A stretch of DNA of 64,000 nucleotides from Ferdinandcohnia humi_A (GTDB taxonomy: Bacteria; Bacillota; Bacilli; Bacillales; Bacillaceae_L), in assembly GCA_047608075.1 (NCBI GenBank), contig JBLKRX010000011.1:62001-126000 (forward strand), in the 5' to 3' direction. The notes below the pieces were generated by a model. That model saw only the letters and a list, made by a program, of their open reading frames with translations. It was not told the DNA's origin and did not search any database. Position numbers and translations under genes: made by a program. This document shows, in pieces, positions 43,396-52,870 of this stretch. Position 1 is the stretch's first letter, and each line of letters begins with the position of its first letter.

Positions 43396-44262
43396 TTACA
43401 TCCCACTCAATACATTTTTCAAATACGGCACTAGTTTCTCTCTCAGGTCCTCGCGTTTCATGGCGTGGTCGATGGAGGCTTGGAGGAAGCCGAATTTGTC
43501 ACCTACGTCGTAGCGTTTGCCTTTGATGACGTAGGAGTAAATGTTTTCTTGTTCGAGCAAGCGGTCGATGGCATCGGTGAGTTGAATTTCACCTTTTGCG
43601 TCCGGCTCACCCTGTTCCAACAGTTCGAAGATGGCCGGGTTTAGGATATAGCGACCAATGATTGCCTGTGTTGATGGCGCTTCTTCGATAGCTGGTTTTT
43701 CGACAAGGGCATCTACTTTGAAAAGCTCGCCTTGCTGTTCTTTGTAGTCCACGATTCCGTACTTGTCTACCTCTGCACGGTCAACTTCATGTACACCTAA
43801 AATGCTTGACCCCACTTCATTATAGTGGTCAATCATTTGCTTTAAGGCTGGTACTTCGCTGTCAATGATGTCATCACCTAGTAAAACAGCGAATGGCTCA
43901 TTGCCGATGAATTTTTTTGCACATAGGACGGCATGCCCTAATCCTAGTGGTTCCTTTTGACGCACGTAGTGGATATCTACCATGTTAGAAATCGACTCAA
44001 CAACCTCGAGCATTTCTTTTTTACCTGTTTTCTCTAACAGTAATTCAAGCTCAACTGATTTGTCAAAGTGGTCCTCAATCGCACGCTTGCTGCGTCCTGT
44101 TACGATAATGATATCTTCGATTCCTGATTTTACTGCTTCCTCAATGATAAATTGAATGGTTGGTTTATCTACGATAGGCAGCATTTCTTTCGGTTGTGCC
44201 TTCGTTGCAGGTAAAAATCTTGTACCTAGCCCTGCCGCAGGTATTACTGCTTTTTTGACCAT
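43396..44262 (-). CDS. galU: UTP-glucose-1-phosphate uridylyltransferase
   Basis: Makes UDP-glucose from UTP and glucose 1-phosphate for wall and surface polymers (B. subtilis gtaB). 288 residues with the nucleotidyltransferase signature AGLGTRFLPATKAQPKEMLPI, VLLGDDIID and VEKPAIEEAPSTQAIIGRYIL. The ATG overlaps the TAA of the upstream glycosyltransferase by one base, so they are coupled. The 3' end is followed at once by the 38-bp repeat array, which may affect mRNA stability or readthrough to the last gene. Confidence 0.97.
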   Translation of the reverse strand: MVKKAVIPAAGLGTRFLPATKAQPKEMLPIVDKPTIQFIIEEAVKSGIEDIIIVTGRSKRAIEDHFDKSVELELLLEKTGKKEMLEVVESISNMVDIHYVRQKEPLGLGHAVLCAKKFIGNEPFAVLLGDDIIDSEVPALKQMIDHYNEVGSSILGVHEVDRAEVDKYGIVDYKEQQGELFKVDALVEKPAIEEAPSTQAIIGRYILNPAIFELLEQGEPDAKGEIQLTDAIDRLLEQENIYSYVIKGKRYDVGDKFGFLQASIDHAMKREDLREKLVPYLKNVLSGM

Positions 44263-45338
44263 TACAATCCCCCCTGTACCGTTTTTTGATAAAGTGCAAG
44301 CATACTGTTCGCATTGTCAATCCAATCGTATTGAGCCTTCACATGCTCGATTCCGGCTTGCCCCATTTTGTTGCGAAGCTCTTCGTCATTCAATAATGTC
44401 TCAAATGCCGCCGCCAGCTGCTGTGGGTTTTCCTTTTGAACAACAAAACCTGTTACTCCTTCTTTTACAACTTCAGGTAAGCCTCCTACATTTGAAACGA
44501 CAACAGGTACTCCACATGCCATCGACTCAACTGCCGCTACTCCAAAGCTCTCACTATCTTCTGTCGATGGAACAGCGAATATGTCGATCTGATTAATATA
44601 AGTAGGAACCTTGTCGTTCGGAACTCTGCCCGTAAAAGTTGTCACTGCATCTATGCCAAGCTTCTTCGTTAATTCTATGTATTCTTCACGCTGTGGACCA
44701 TCTCCCACAATCAGCAACTTCGTATGAGGATGCTTCCCGTGAACCTCTACAAACGCGTGAATCAAATCGGCAATCCCATATTTATCAGACAAAGCCTTAA
44801 CCGTTCCAATCGTAAGCGTTCCAGCTTCCTTCTCCACTGAAACCGGCTTAAATTTACCTAAATCCACGCCGAACGGTGTAACCTCTACTGGCTTATCGAT
44901 ATATTTTTTTGTTTCCTCAGCCATTACATGACTTGTCGAGCAAATGACATCTGCTTTTCGTAAGGTGAACTGGACAAGACTTTTGTTAATTGCGTTTTGC
45001 TGTGGGAATTGATAAATATCACGGCCCCACACGGAAACATAAAACGTATGATAATTTGCTAATGCACCAATTAACCCATAGCTAGATACATAATGAGCAT
45101 GAAGGATTGTTGGCTTAAAGCTTGCCAGCTCTTTTTTCAACGCAAACACGCTCGTTAAGTAAGAAAGCTTGCCTGGCAAATGCTTAGGTAACACAACGGT
45201 GTCCACTTCCTTAGCATTTTCCTCTGAATAGTGGTCACTGAATGTGACAACCTTGACCTCGATATTGTTTTGTTTGTAAAAAAGCGCCCATTTATGCGTA
45301 TGGATCGATTTACTTGGTGCAAGTAACAGTACCTTCAT
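44262..45338 (-). CDS. Family 4 glycosyltransferase
   Basis: A 358-residue GT-B retaining glycosyltransferase. The N-terminal acceptor domain (VLLLAPSKSIHTHKWALFY, ILHAHYVSSYGLIGAL) and C-terminal donor domain (TIGTVKALSDKYGIADLIHAF, LLIVGDGPQREEYIEL, DSESFGVAAVESMACGVPVVVSNVGGLPE with the EX7E motif) are complete. SD AAGGAGG before ATG. The donor and linkage cannot be deduced. It is separated from the previous gene by a dispersed repeat of about 200 bp and is coupled to galU. Confidence 0.95.
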   Translation of the reverse strand: MKVLLLAPSKSIHTHKWALFYKQNNIEVKVVTFSDHYSEENAKEVDTVVLPKHLPGKLSYLTSVFALKKELASFKPTILHAHYVSSYGLIGALANYHTFYVSVWGRDIYQFPQQNAINKSLVQFTLRKADVICSTSHVMAEETKKYIDKPVEVTPFGVDLGKFKPVSVEKEAGTLTIGTVKALSDKYGIADLIHAFVEVHGKHPHTKLLIVGDGPQREEYIELTKKLGIDAVTTFTGRVPNDKVPTYINQIDIFAVPSTEDSESFGVAAVESMACGVPVVVSNVGGLPEVVKEGVTGFVVQKENPQQLAAAFETLLNDEELRNKMGQAGIEHVKAQYDWIDNANSMLALYQKTVQGGL

Positions 45339-45359
45339 ATTTCCTCCTTAAAAGAAAAC

Positions 45360-45540
45360 CCCAAGCGCCTTGGAAGTGGAACGACAACTAAATTTCGCCA
45401 CGTCCTGTGGCTAGCGTTGACGTCAGCACATCCTGTGCAAGTCTACCAAGCAATGTTCTGTTGCAAAAACTGCTCTCTGACTTTACTTGTTATTTGACTT
45501 TGCGCTGGAGCTAGACATTGAAAACCATGTTCAAAATATA
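45360..45540. repeat. Dispersed hairpin element, type GCGCC...GGCGC (copy 1)
   Basis: Starts near CAAGCGCCTTGG (about 45363) and ends GCGCTGGAGCTAGACATTG plus AAAACCATGTTCAAAAT (45502-45537). The interior includes several small palindromes (GCCACGTCCTGTGGC, GCACATCCTGTGC, GCAATGTTCTGTTGC). The right end is nearly identical to one at 58284-58320. Confidence 0.8.
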
Positions 45541-45542
45541 AT

Positions 45543-46649
45543 TCATTCTTTACCTACAAGCGATTCCTTCACTTTTTCAACACGCGCAATCCATGAATGA
45601 TGGATCATGAATGTTTGTTGAATGTTTTCCATATAGTCTTGACGTGATTCAATCATTCTCTCAATTGCATTTGCCATGGATTGCTTTTCATCCTGACAAA
45701 TGACTCCGTACCCATCTGTTTCAATAAAACGCTTTTGAGCGGTGCAATCTGTCGCAACAATCGGTAACCCTGCAGACAAGTACTCCACAAGCTTTACAGG
45801 AACAGAAAAATCATTGTATTCACTACGGTAACGTGGAATAAACGCGATATCCATTTCCTGATACAGCTTATCAAGCTCTGCCCCGCTCTTATGCTCAACC
45901 CGAATCTGTAACTCCTGAATACGTTGCTTCTTCGCTTCAGGAAGTGACGCAAACTCGTCCTCACGGCACACGACCGTTAATTCACATTTCTTACTGTCTT
46001 TATTCACAAGCTCGACTGCATCTAGCAATAAATAGAGGCCATAATCTTCACTATTGATTCCGCCAACATAAATTCCCTTTAATGGTGAACTTGTATCCCT
46101 TTTAGGCTCAACACCCTTTTTTCCTCCTGGAGGAAGGTCCGTCATTGGACGATCAATGGCAACATATTTCCCCATCTCGAGGCTTGGAAGAAACACCGTA
46201 TGCATATATTTTTCATAAAATTTTTCTTCCATTTTGTATAATGTTTGCATGATTTTCTTTTTCATGCCCGTTAACTTGTACAGCTCATCAAACTTCCAAT
46301 ACACATCTCGGTAAAATACCCCTACCGGAACGTTGTGCTGCTGCAAGTAACGGAGAACGCGTCGATCGACAAATGGATCCTTTGGTTTATGACCCGGGTC
46401 AGTTAACCAAAGCGGAATCGTTTGATTTTCCATGTAACAAAACAAAAGATCCGATAGCGCACCTTCAGAGACGAGCTTCTTGAACTGAGAAGCCCGCTCA
46501 TCAGATGTTCCAGAAATCAGAAGAATGTCTATATTATTTTGTTTTCCCCATTCGCGAAAGGCTTTTACCATTTCATGCGGGCGAAGCTTGGAACCACTAT
46601 TCACATTTTTCGCCAACTGAAATGGATAATAGATGAGAACTTTCTTCAT
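45543..46649 (-). CDS. Glycosyltransferase (GT-B fold)
   Basis: 368 residues. The N-terminal part (KKVLIYYPFQLAKNVNSGSKLRPHEMVKAFREWG) and C-terminal part (GIYVGGINSEDYGLYLLLDAVELV, MDIAFIPRYRSEYNDFSVPVKLVEYLSAGLPIVATDC) fit a GT4-like family. The conserved first Gly/Ser-rich loop (SGSKLRPHEM) suggests a nucleotide-sugar enzyme. The ATG overlaps the TGA stop of wzy by four bases (ATGA), showing tight coupling. Role: one linkage of the repeat unit; the sugar is unknown. Confidence 0.88.
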   Translation of the reverse strand: MKKVLIYYPFQLAKNVNSGSKLRPHEMVKAFREWGKQNNIDILLISGTSDERASQFKKLVSEGALSDLLFCYMENQTIPLWLTDPGHKPKDPFVDRRVLRYLQQHNVPVGVFYRDVYWKFDELYKLTGMKKKIMQTLYKMEEKFYEKYMHTVFLPSLEMGKYVAIDRPMTDLPPGGKKGVEPKRDTSSPLKGIYVGGINSEDYGLYLLLDAVELVNKDSKKCELTVVCREDEFASLPEAKKQRIQELQIRVEHKSGAELDKLYQEMDIAFIPRYRSEYNDFSVPVKLVEYLSAGLPIVATDCTAQKRFIETDGYGVICQDEKQSMANAIERMIESRQDYMENIQQTFMIHHSWIARVEKVKESLVGKE

Positions 46650-48028
46650 TTTACATTCTCCCTTAGCTTCCTATTCCTAAACAAACTAAACAAATCAATT
46701 CTAAATCGGATGAATAATATCATTCCAACCATTAAGAAGACGACAATAAACCAAATGATGTTGAAAAGGAAATCTGTGAATCCGCCAACCAATGTTCGTG
46801 GAATATTGATTGAGAAATAAATAAACAAGCTTATGAACACCGGATTCTTTGGTAATCGTAAAAACGCAATATATAGAACTTGAATAATCAACCCAATATA
46901 AATTGTACCAATTACAATTCCGACATACCCGAAATTCGCATATGCTTCTGCTACATAAAGCGTATTTAACACCCCACCTGTGCCCTCTTCAATTCGTTGA
47001 GGGAAGGCAACTTCCATAACAAGTCGGGCTGAACGAACCTGCTCCACTCCAAATAGATCAAGAAACACCGAAGGTAACCCTCTTCCATTTAAAAACGGCA
47101 GCGCATCGCCAAATATATTGAGATGCAGGAACGTTGGAGCAATTTGTGCAAAAATCACACGTCCAATCGGCCCTGAATTATATGACAGGTATGATTCTAG
47201 ATTCGTTACATCTTGAATAAACACATACATCACAACAAGTAGTGAGGCTCCAAGTGTTCCAAGCACGAATATTTTCAACGGGGTAAACTTCGTCTTCCCA
47301 ATATAAATTCGTACAAGCAAGAACATAATAACATAGAAAAAGATTGGTGATTTCGCCAAATCATAAATGCTGATGACGACTGAACATGCAAACAAGCCTA
47401 AGAAAAGAATTTTCCAGCGTGTCATGTTGGTTTTCACACTATATACATAGGCAATCAGTGACAACAACGGCGTCAAAGCAATCGCAAAAATATTACGGAT
47501 CAAGACGTTTCCGTTAAAATGGCGGGCTGCATCAATCCGCAGCTTCCCCAAGTCTGCACTTGGATTCGTCAACAGCTCCACAAGTGGAATTTGACCGGTC
47601 TTCAATAATGTATAAGCACAGGCTAGCATCGAAACTGCCGACAAGCCTGCAAAAAGGAAGTAAAATTCCGTTTTTACATTAAAAATCGTTTCAACTGGCT
47701 TTTTCAAATAGCTCTGATATTCAACCTTCGCATCAAATCCTACAAGCTTACTCAAGATATACATCGTAAGCGGCAAGAACACCATCGTAAAACAAATGAC
47801 TAAAAACCCAATAAGCCGGTAGTTGTCATCGGTTAGCTTATTGATCATATAATAATCATCCACATCAAGAACAATTAGCAATGAACCAATAAAGCTTGAG
47901 AAAAACAAGGAATAATAGAAGATAATTGAATTTAGGTTTGGTTGTAAAATCGATAGGCTTCCAGATACCTTTTTAAAAAGGCTCACTGAAATCGCTAAAA
48001 CGATTAACCAGATTAGGATATATAGCAT
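46646..48028 (-). CDS. Wzy-type polysaccharide polymerase
   Basis: A 460-residue integral membrane protein with about eleven to twelve hydrophobic segments and a large extracellular loop near residues 300-370 (IAPTFLHLNIFGDALPFLNGRGLPS...FPQRIEEGTGGVLNTLYVAEAYANFG). Such oligosaccharide-repeat-unit polymerases join undecaprenyl-linked repeat units on the outer face of the membrane. The sequence is poorly conserved, so the call relies on topology, the loop pattern and the cluster context with Wzx and Wzz-like genes. Starts 12 bp after the epimerase gene. Confidence 0.85.
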   Translation of the reverse strand: MLYILIWLIVLAISVSLFKKVSGSLSILQPNLNSIIFYYSLFFSSFIGSLLIVLDVDDYYMINKLTDDNYRLIGFLVICFTMVFLPLTMYILSKLVGFDAKVEYQSYLKKPVETIFNVKTEFYFLFAGLSAVSMLACAYTLLKTGQIPLVELLTNPSADLGKLRIDAARHFNGNVLIRNIFAIALTPLLSLIAYVYSVKTNMTRWKILFLGLFACSVVISIYDLAKSPIFFYVIMFLLVRIYIGKTKFTPLKIFVLGTLGASLLVVMYVFIQDVTNLESYLSYNSGPIGRVIFAQIAPTFLHLNIFGDALPFLNGRGLPSVFLDLFGVEQVRSARLVMEVAFPQRIEEGTGGVLNTLYVAEAYANFGYVGIVIGTIYIGLIIQVLYIAFLRLPKNPVFISLFIYFSINIPRTLVGGFTDFLFNIIWFIVVFLMVGMILFIRFRIDLFSLFRNRKLRENVK

Positions 48029-48040
48029 ATCAGCACCACA

Positions 48041-49096
48041 CTATTTTCGAATGGCTTCTACTATTTTAACGGACGCTTTACCGTCTCCAAATACTTGTTT
48101 ATACGTAGGAGAAACCTCTTTTTTAACAGCCTCTACAATCTTCTGTTGATCCGTACCAACTAAGATATTTGCTTCACTTTCAAGTGTTTCGACCCATTCT
48201 GTTTGTTCACGTACCGTTACACATGGCACCTGCATGAAGTATGCTTCCTTTTGAACGCCACCGGAATCGGTAATAATCTTTTTCGCGTTGCTTTCTAAAG
48301 TTAGCATGTCTAAGTAGCCAACTGGCTCGATAATTTTCAAATTAGGAATGCTGTCTAGATTGATTCCATAGCCTTCAAGCTTATGCTTTGTACGTGGGTG
48401 AATCGGCCACACCTTTACTTCCTCAATTTGTGAAAAAGCACCCAGAATTTCTTTCATTTTTCCTTGATCATCTGTGTTCTCAGCACGGTGAATGGTAATG
48501 AGGTGGAATTCCTTCGACGTTAACCCATGCTCTTCAAGAATTTTTGAGCTTTCATTTGCAAGCTTTTTATTGTATTCAACCGCATCAAACATAACGTCCC
48601 CAACATTAATTACATTGTGGTGGATGTTTTCATTATGTAGGTTTTCGATTGCTGTATCGGTTGGACAGAATAAGTATTCAGACACATGGTCTGTCATGAT
48701 TCGGTTGATTTCTTCAGGCATTTTTTTATTAAAGCTACGTAATCCCGCTTCAATATGCACAACTGGAATATGAAGCTTTGCCGCTGCAAGTGCCCCAGCT
48801 AGTGTAGAGTTTGTATCACCATAAACTAATAGATAGTCTGGCTTCTCACTCAATAAAATTTCCTCGATTTGCGCTAGCATTTCACCTGTTTGTTTCCCGT
48901 GAGAAGCAGAACCAACGTGTAGGTTAAAATCTGGCTTCGGGATATGCAGCTCTTCAAAGAAAATATCAGACATATTTGCATCATAGTGCTGACCAGTATG
49001 GACAATAAGCTCCTCATGTTCCTTACGAAGCTCACGTGATACAGGTGCAGCTTTGATAAATTGTGGTCTTGCTCCAATTACTGTTACGAATTTCAT
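48041..49096 (-). CDS. Non-hydrolysing UDP-N-acetylglucosamine 2-epimerase family protein
   Basis: Interconverts a UDP-GlcNAc-type sugar and its ManNAc epimer (MnaA/WecB), or in related proteins (WbpI) the diacetamido uronic acid form. 351 residues with FVTVIGARPQFIKAAPVSREL, VHTGQHYD, VHIEAGLRSFNKKMPEEINR, IHPRTKHKLE, KIITDSGGVQKEAYFMQVPCVTVREQTEWVET. The start at 49096 has AAAGGA eight bases before; an ATG at 49105 overlapping the previous TGA is an alternative. In this cluster the WbpI-like function is plausible because dehydrogenase, aminotransferase and acetyltransferase are also present. Confidence 0.92.
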   Translation of the reverse strand: MKFVTVIGARPQFIKAAPVSRELRKEHEELIVHTGQHYDANMSDIFFEELHIPKPDFNLHVGSASHGKQTGEMLAQIEEILLSEKPDYLLVYGDTNSTLAGALAAAKLHIPVVHIEAGLRSFNKKMPEEINRIMTDHVSEYLFCPTDTAIENLHNENIHHNVINVGDVMFDAVEYNKKLANESSKILEEHGLTSKEFHLITIHRAENTDDQGKMKEILGAFSQIEEVKVWPIHPRTKHKLEGYGINLDSIPNLKIIEPVGYLDMLTLESNAKKIITDSGGVQKEAYFMQVPCVTVREQTEWVETLESEANILVGTDQQKIVEAVKKEVSPTYKQVFGDGKASVKIVEAIRK

Positions 49097-49101
49097 TTGA
49101 C

Positions 49102-50670
49102 TCATCCTTTCAAATGATGAATATAATCTTTTACTAAGAATGAATTGATATTATAAGGATTGCTATACCGTACCCGATTGTGTGTAAATGAAATATTTTG
49201 TAGGTAGGCAAAATAATTGCCGTAGATTCCATACCACTCCATCGGATCCTTATAATATTGCTGCAGCACTCTCTTTTTGTTGTAGGCCTTTTTTAGCTGG
49301 CTGTACAACGGCCCATATTTTTGCTTTAAAGAAGTAGCTGCCATATCTTTTTTAACCGGCTTTTCGAACAAAGCAGGATACATTTGATGTAATGTATAAT
49401 CATACAAATACTTTTTGAAACGTAAATCAACTGGAATCGTTAAAAAGAAATTCATCAATTCATCATCCCATAGCGGAATTTCCCACTCATGATCGTAGTA
49501 TTCGTATACACGTACCGAATTGATAATAAACTTCGCTTGTCGTTCCTTCCAGTCCCAGTATTCAAATAAAGCACTCGCTTGCTCACGATTTTGATAAGGT
49601 AATCCTGCAAGAGAGGATTTAATCTCTGAAATCACGTTTGACTTGCTGCTATCATGCGTTTCCCAAAGGCGATGATGCTTGCCCATAATTCTCTCGACAA
49701 CTTCATCTATTGTATATTCCTTATCAATGGTGAGCTCATACATGAGATGGCTCCCCGCGACAAAGTCCCCAGAGTGTCCAGGCATAAACACATATTTCGT
49801 ATCCGCCTGCTTCGCAAGCTGTGACACGGCTGGCCAATCCTGTAAATGTGCCATAACTGACGCATTTGTTCCAAAATCAGCGTACTGCTTCCAATCAGCT
49901 GATTCATACCACTTTTTCCAGTCATTCCGTGAATATTCATAGAATGTCCAATCAATTCCAAGCTTATCAGCAATTTCTTTGCTTTTCCGGGCTTCATTGT
50001 TTTCCAGACGCCCATAGGTAAAGCTTGAAATATTCTGGACCCCGTATTCCTTTAACAGCAAGGCAATAATTCGTGAATCATAGCCTCCACTTAACGGAAT
50101 CATTACATGCTTATCCTTCAAACGTTCATGAAGTCGTTTAAACACACGGTGGAAGACATCTTCTAATTGCTTACTTGCCGTTTCCAAATCAATCTGTTCT
50201 GGGGAATGATAGTAACGGAAGTATTGATGCTTTTCAAACGAATCAGCTTCAAAAAGGAGAGCCTGCCCAGCTTCGATTTGACATACATTTTTATATAATG
50301 TCTTTTCATTTGCTGCGTAGCCTGTTAAGAGAAACTCCATAACCGCTGTCTCATCCAGAGGTGCCTTCTGAGGAAGAATACGATCTGAAATAATCCAGTT
50401 CTCTCCGTTTTTCCAATAAAACAAAGGAATGCTTCGTTTTCGGTCACATGCGGCAAAAGTATATTCGGGTGTTTGATAAATAAACGCAAAATTCCCGGTC
50501 CATTTTGAATTGTATTCCGGGGAGAACTCGATGTTTTCAAAATAGTCCTGGATGGTCTCTTCAGTGTACAGGGTTTCATCTTGATATAGATGACCTGTAA
50601 AATAAAGCATATGCTCACCAAGTGATGCCTGTTTCCATCTCGTTTTGTTTTCTAGTTTAATTTGAATCAT
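49102..50670 (-). CDS. Asparagine-synthase-like amidotransferase without the glutaminase cysteine
   Basis: 522 residues. The C-terminal part has the ATP-PP loop of asparagine synthetase B (MIPLSGGYDSRIIALLLKEYG) and the typical helical end. The N-terminal part has the shape of a class II amidotransferase domain (NFAFIYQTPEYTFAACDRKRSIPLFYW), but the protein starts MIQIKLENK, so the obligatory Cys2 is missing and glutamine hydrolysis by it is unlikely. In polysaccharide clusters such proteins may amidate a uronic acid or other carboxyl group. It overlaps the epimerase frame by ATGA. The substrate is inferred, not seen. Confidence 0.85.
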   Translation of the reverse strand: MIQIKLENKTRWKQASLGEHMLYFTGHLYQDETLYTEETIQDYFENIEFSPEYNSKWTGNFAFIYQTPEYTFAACDRKRSIPLFYWKNGENWIISDRILPQKAPLDETAVMEFLLTGYAANEKTLYKNVCQIEAGQALLFEADSFEKHQYFRYYHSPEQIDLETASKQLEDVFHRVFKRLHERLKDKHVMIPLSGGYDSRIIALLLKEYGVQNISSFTYGRLENNEARKSKEIADKLGIDWTFYEYSRNDWKKWYESADWKQYADFGTNASVMAHLQDWPAVSQLAKQADTKYVFMPGHSGDFVAGSHLMYELTIDKEYTIDEVVERIMGKHHRLWETHDSSKSNVISEIKSSLAGLPYQNREQASALFEYWDWKERQAKFIINSVRVYEYYDHEWEIPLWDDELMNFFLTIPVDLRFKKYLYDYTLHQMYPALFEKPVKKDMAATSLKQKYGPLYSQLKKAYNKKRVLQQYYKDPMEWYGIYGNYFAYLQNISFTHNRVRYSNPYNINSFLVKDYIHHLKG

Positions 50671-50688
50671 ATTTATCACCTTAATCTC

Positions 50689-52122
50689 CTATACTTCTGC
50701 AGCTTGACTTGGTTTTCTTCTAAAATCACGGTCAACCCTGCTTAGTAAAAGCGTTACAAGAAAATACACCCACGCAAGTGCAATGTATATCCATGACAAG
50801 TCGTTTTCTTGCACATAAATAATCGAAGCGACCGCGACTAGCATATTAGCAAACAAGAATATCATTTTTCCAGACGAAACCGGAACATAGTAGGCTTTTT
50901 GACTTTTGATAAAAATAAAAATGACCGCAATCACGTAGGAAAGCATATACGATAACACAGTACCCCAAATTCCTAGAACTGGAATAAGGAAAAAGTTAAG
51001 CGCAATATTGATGATTGCCGCGATTCCAAAGGCATACGAGATGTACTTCGTTTGCTTCGTAAAAAAGATTCCAACTGAGATGATCATATAATAAAAGTTA
51101 AGGAATGTAACAGCTGATACAGGTGCTACATACTTATAGGCTTCATAATATTGATCTCCTAATAGCTGAATGACCCACGGCATAATCGTTGCTACGAACA
51201 TGACGCCAAACGTACCAAGTAACAGAATCCCAATATACAATTTTGAAAAGAGTATCGGACTGTCCTTCTTTTCCTTAATCGACATGGAATACGGTCTCCA
51301 TGCCATTTGCACACCACTTGTTAGCAAAGTAATCAGCGAAGCAAACTTAATTGCTGTCCCGTAGAGTCCAACCTCTGTAAATGATGCATATTCCTTTAAG
51401 AATAGTACATTTGAGTTTGAAATGACCCAAAAGGCAACCGAGGCTGGAACTAAAGGAGCGGCGTATTTTAACAATTCACGAATAACCGGTTTTGTAAAAG
51501 TAAACCTTATATACTTGATTGCATACTTCCCTACTAATAGTAGAACGACAGCAGCACTTATGACTCTACCAAGTAAAATAGATTCAATAGAAGCAAAATA
51601 GAACTGTAATAACAAATATGATAGAACTGCAATTAAAAGCATTTTTAAGACAGTGAAGATCACTACTTTTAGCGTCTTAAACTCATAGCGTAGTACGGTT
51701 AACACAAGAGCCGTCACTGTATCCAAAAATAAAACTCCAATACTCAAATACAAAAGATGAACCAACGAAGGATTATCTAATAATTTTTCGGAAAGCCAGG
51801 ATCCACCTAGTAACACGAGTAAAAATAAGGCGGCTACCATAGCAATTCGAAAGACCATGACATTTTGTACGTATACCTTCCGTTTTTCTTCATCCTTTGT
51901 ATCGAAGTAATAGAATGCGAGCGCCGAATCCGTTCCAAAGATAACAACGAATGTAAGCATCGCTGCATAACGGTCAATATAGTCAAGAACCCCAAAATCG
52001 GCGGGGTTCGGTAAAAAATGTGTATAAATCGGGAACATAATGAAAGCAATCAATTTTGTTCCCACGTTCATTAATGCATAAAGGAGGGAATCCCCTCCTA
52101 GACGTTTAAGTTGAGCTAGCAA
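50689..52122 (-). CDS. Wzx-type polysaccharide flippase
   Basis: About 477 residues, twelve to fourteen membrane segments, MATE/MOP superfamily (LKRLGGDSLLYALMNVGTKLIAFIMFPIYTHFLP; YAAPLVPASVAFWVISNSNVLFLKEY). It flips undecaprenyl-linked repeat units across the membrane. I prefer the TTG at 52122 with GGGAG ten bases before; an ATG at 52143 would overlap the acetyltransferase gene by 20 bp and has no site. Located directly behind the acetyltransferase gene. Confidence 0.93.
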   Translation of the reverse strand: MLAQLKRLGGDSLLYALMNVGTKLIAFIMFPIYTHFLPNPADFGVLDYIDRYAAMLTFVVIFGTDSALAFYYFDTKDEEKRKVYVQNVMVFRIAMVAALFLLVLLGGSWLSEKLLDNPSLVHLLYLSIGVLFLDTVTALVLTVLRYEFKTLKVVIFTVLKMLLIAVLSYLLLQFYFASIESILLGRVISAAVVLLLVGKYAIKYIRFTFTKPVIRELLKYAAPLVPASVAFWVISNSNVLFLKEYASFTEVGLYGTAIKFASLITLLTSGVQMAWRPYSMSIKEKKDSPILFSKLYIGILLLGTFGVMFVATIMPWVIQLLGDQYYEAYKYVAPVSAVTFLNFYYMIISVGIFFTKQTKYISYAFGIAAIINIALNFFLIPVLGIWGTVLSYMLSYVIAVIFIFIKSQKAYYVPVSSGKMIFLFANMLVAVASIIYVQENDLSWIYIALAWVYFLVTLLLSRVDRDFRRKPSQAAEV

Positions 52123-52123
52123 G

Positions 52124-52855
52124 CTACAACAACTCCCGCTCATCAACTGGTTTACTAAATTTCGCCGGAATACCCTTCACCACTGTTTTTGGTTCCGTAT
52201 CCTTTGTCACCAAAGCACCAGCTGCCACAAATGTTTCTTCAGCTACTGTAATACCTGGTAGGATGATGGATGCTCCACCAACACGCGCACCACGTTTTAC
52301 AATTGCGCCTTTAATTTTATCAAAACGTTCCTCCGTACGGCCCATATAGTTATCATTTGTCGTAGTAACACATGGAGCGATAAATACATGGTCTTCAAGA
52401 GTCGTATAAGCTGTGATATATGAATTCGATTGAATCTTTGTACGTGTACCGATGGTAACGTAGTTTTCAACGGTTACACCACGGCCAACAATTACGTAGT
52501 CACCGATTTCTACATTTTCACGAACACTTGCTAAGTCAGCAATTAATGTATTAGAGCCAATTGTTGCACCACGATAAATCACACAGTTTGCACCAATAGT
52601 CACATCTTCCCCAATAGAAAGCGCTGGGATGTCAGATGACAGCTTCACTGTACTTGTTTTTGCTGGCTTTGGCGGCTTCCCTAATACAGCACCGTCCGCA
52701 ATGGTTGTGTTATCCCCAATAACAGTACCTTCATGAATGGTAACTCGATTCCCCACAATAACGTTTTTACCAAGCTTTACGTCCTTTTCGATTACAGTAA
52801 AATAACCAACCTTCACCGTTTCATCTAGAGTAACAGTTGAATCAATAAAATTCAT
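52124..52855 (-). CDS. Left-handed beta-helix N-acetyltransferase (WbpD-like)
   Basis: 243 residues built of hexapeptide repeats (VKVGYFTVIEKDVKLGKNVIVGNRVTIHEGTVIGDNTTIADGAVLG...), ending with the conserved VTKDTEPKTVVKGIPAKF. Such enzymes acetylate an amino group on a nucleotide sugar with acetyl-CoA. The likely substrate is UDP-GlcNAc(3NH2)A, as WbpD, given the neighbouring dehydrogenase and aminotransferase. The TAG stop is directly beside the flippase start. The exact substrate is inference; O-acetylation cannot be excluded. Confidence 0.9.
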   Translation of the reverse strand: MNFIDSTVTLDETVKVGYFTVIEKDVKLGKNVIVGNRVTIHEGTVIGDNTTIADGAVLGKPPKPAKTSTVKLSSDIPALSIGEDVTIGANCVIYRGATIGSNTLIADLASVRENVEIGDYVIVGRGVTVENYVTIGTRTKIQSNSYITAYTTLEDHVFIAPCVTTTNDNYMGRTEERFDKIKGAIVKRGARVGGASIILPGITVAEETFVAAGALVTKDTEPKTVVKGIPAKFSKPVDERELL

Positions 52856-52870
52856 TAGTGGTTCTCCCTT

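Noticed and set aside
43108..43526. Open frames of 85-136 codons across the 38-bp array (repeated GTRNLSPCPTLIL-like peptide)
   Set aside because: They arise because three 38-bp units make 114 bp, readable in all frames; there is no ribosome site, and several frames are open at once.
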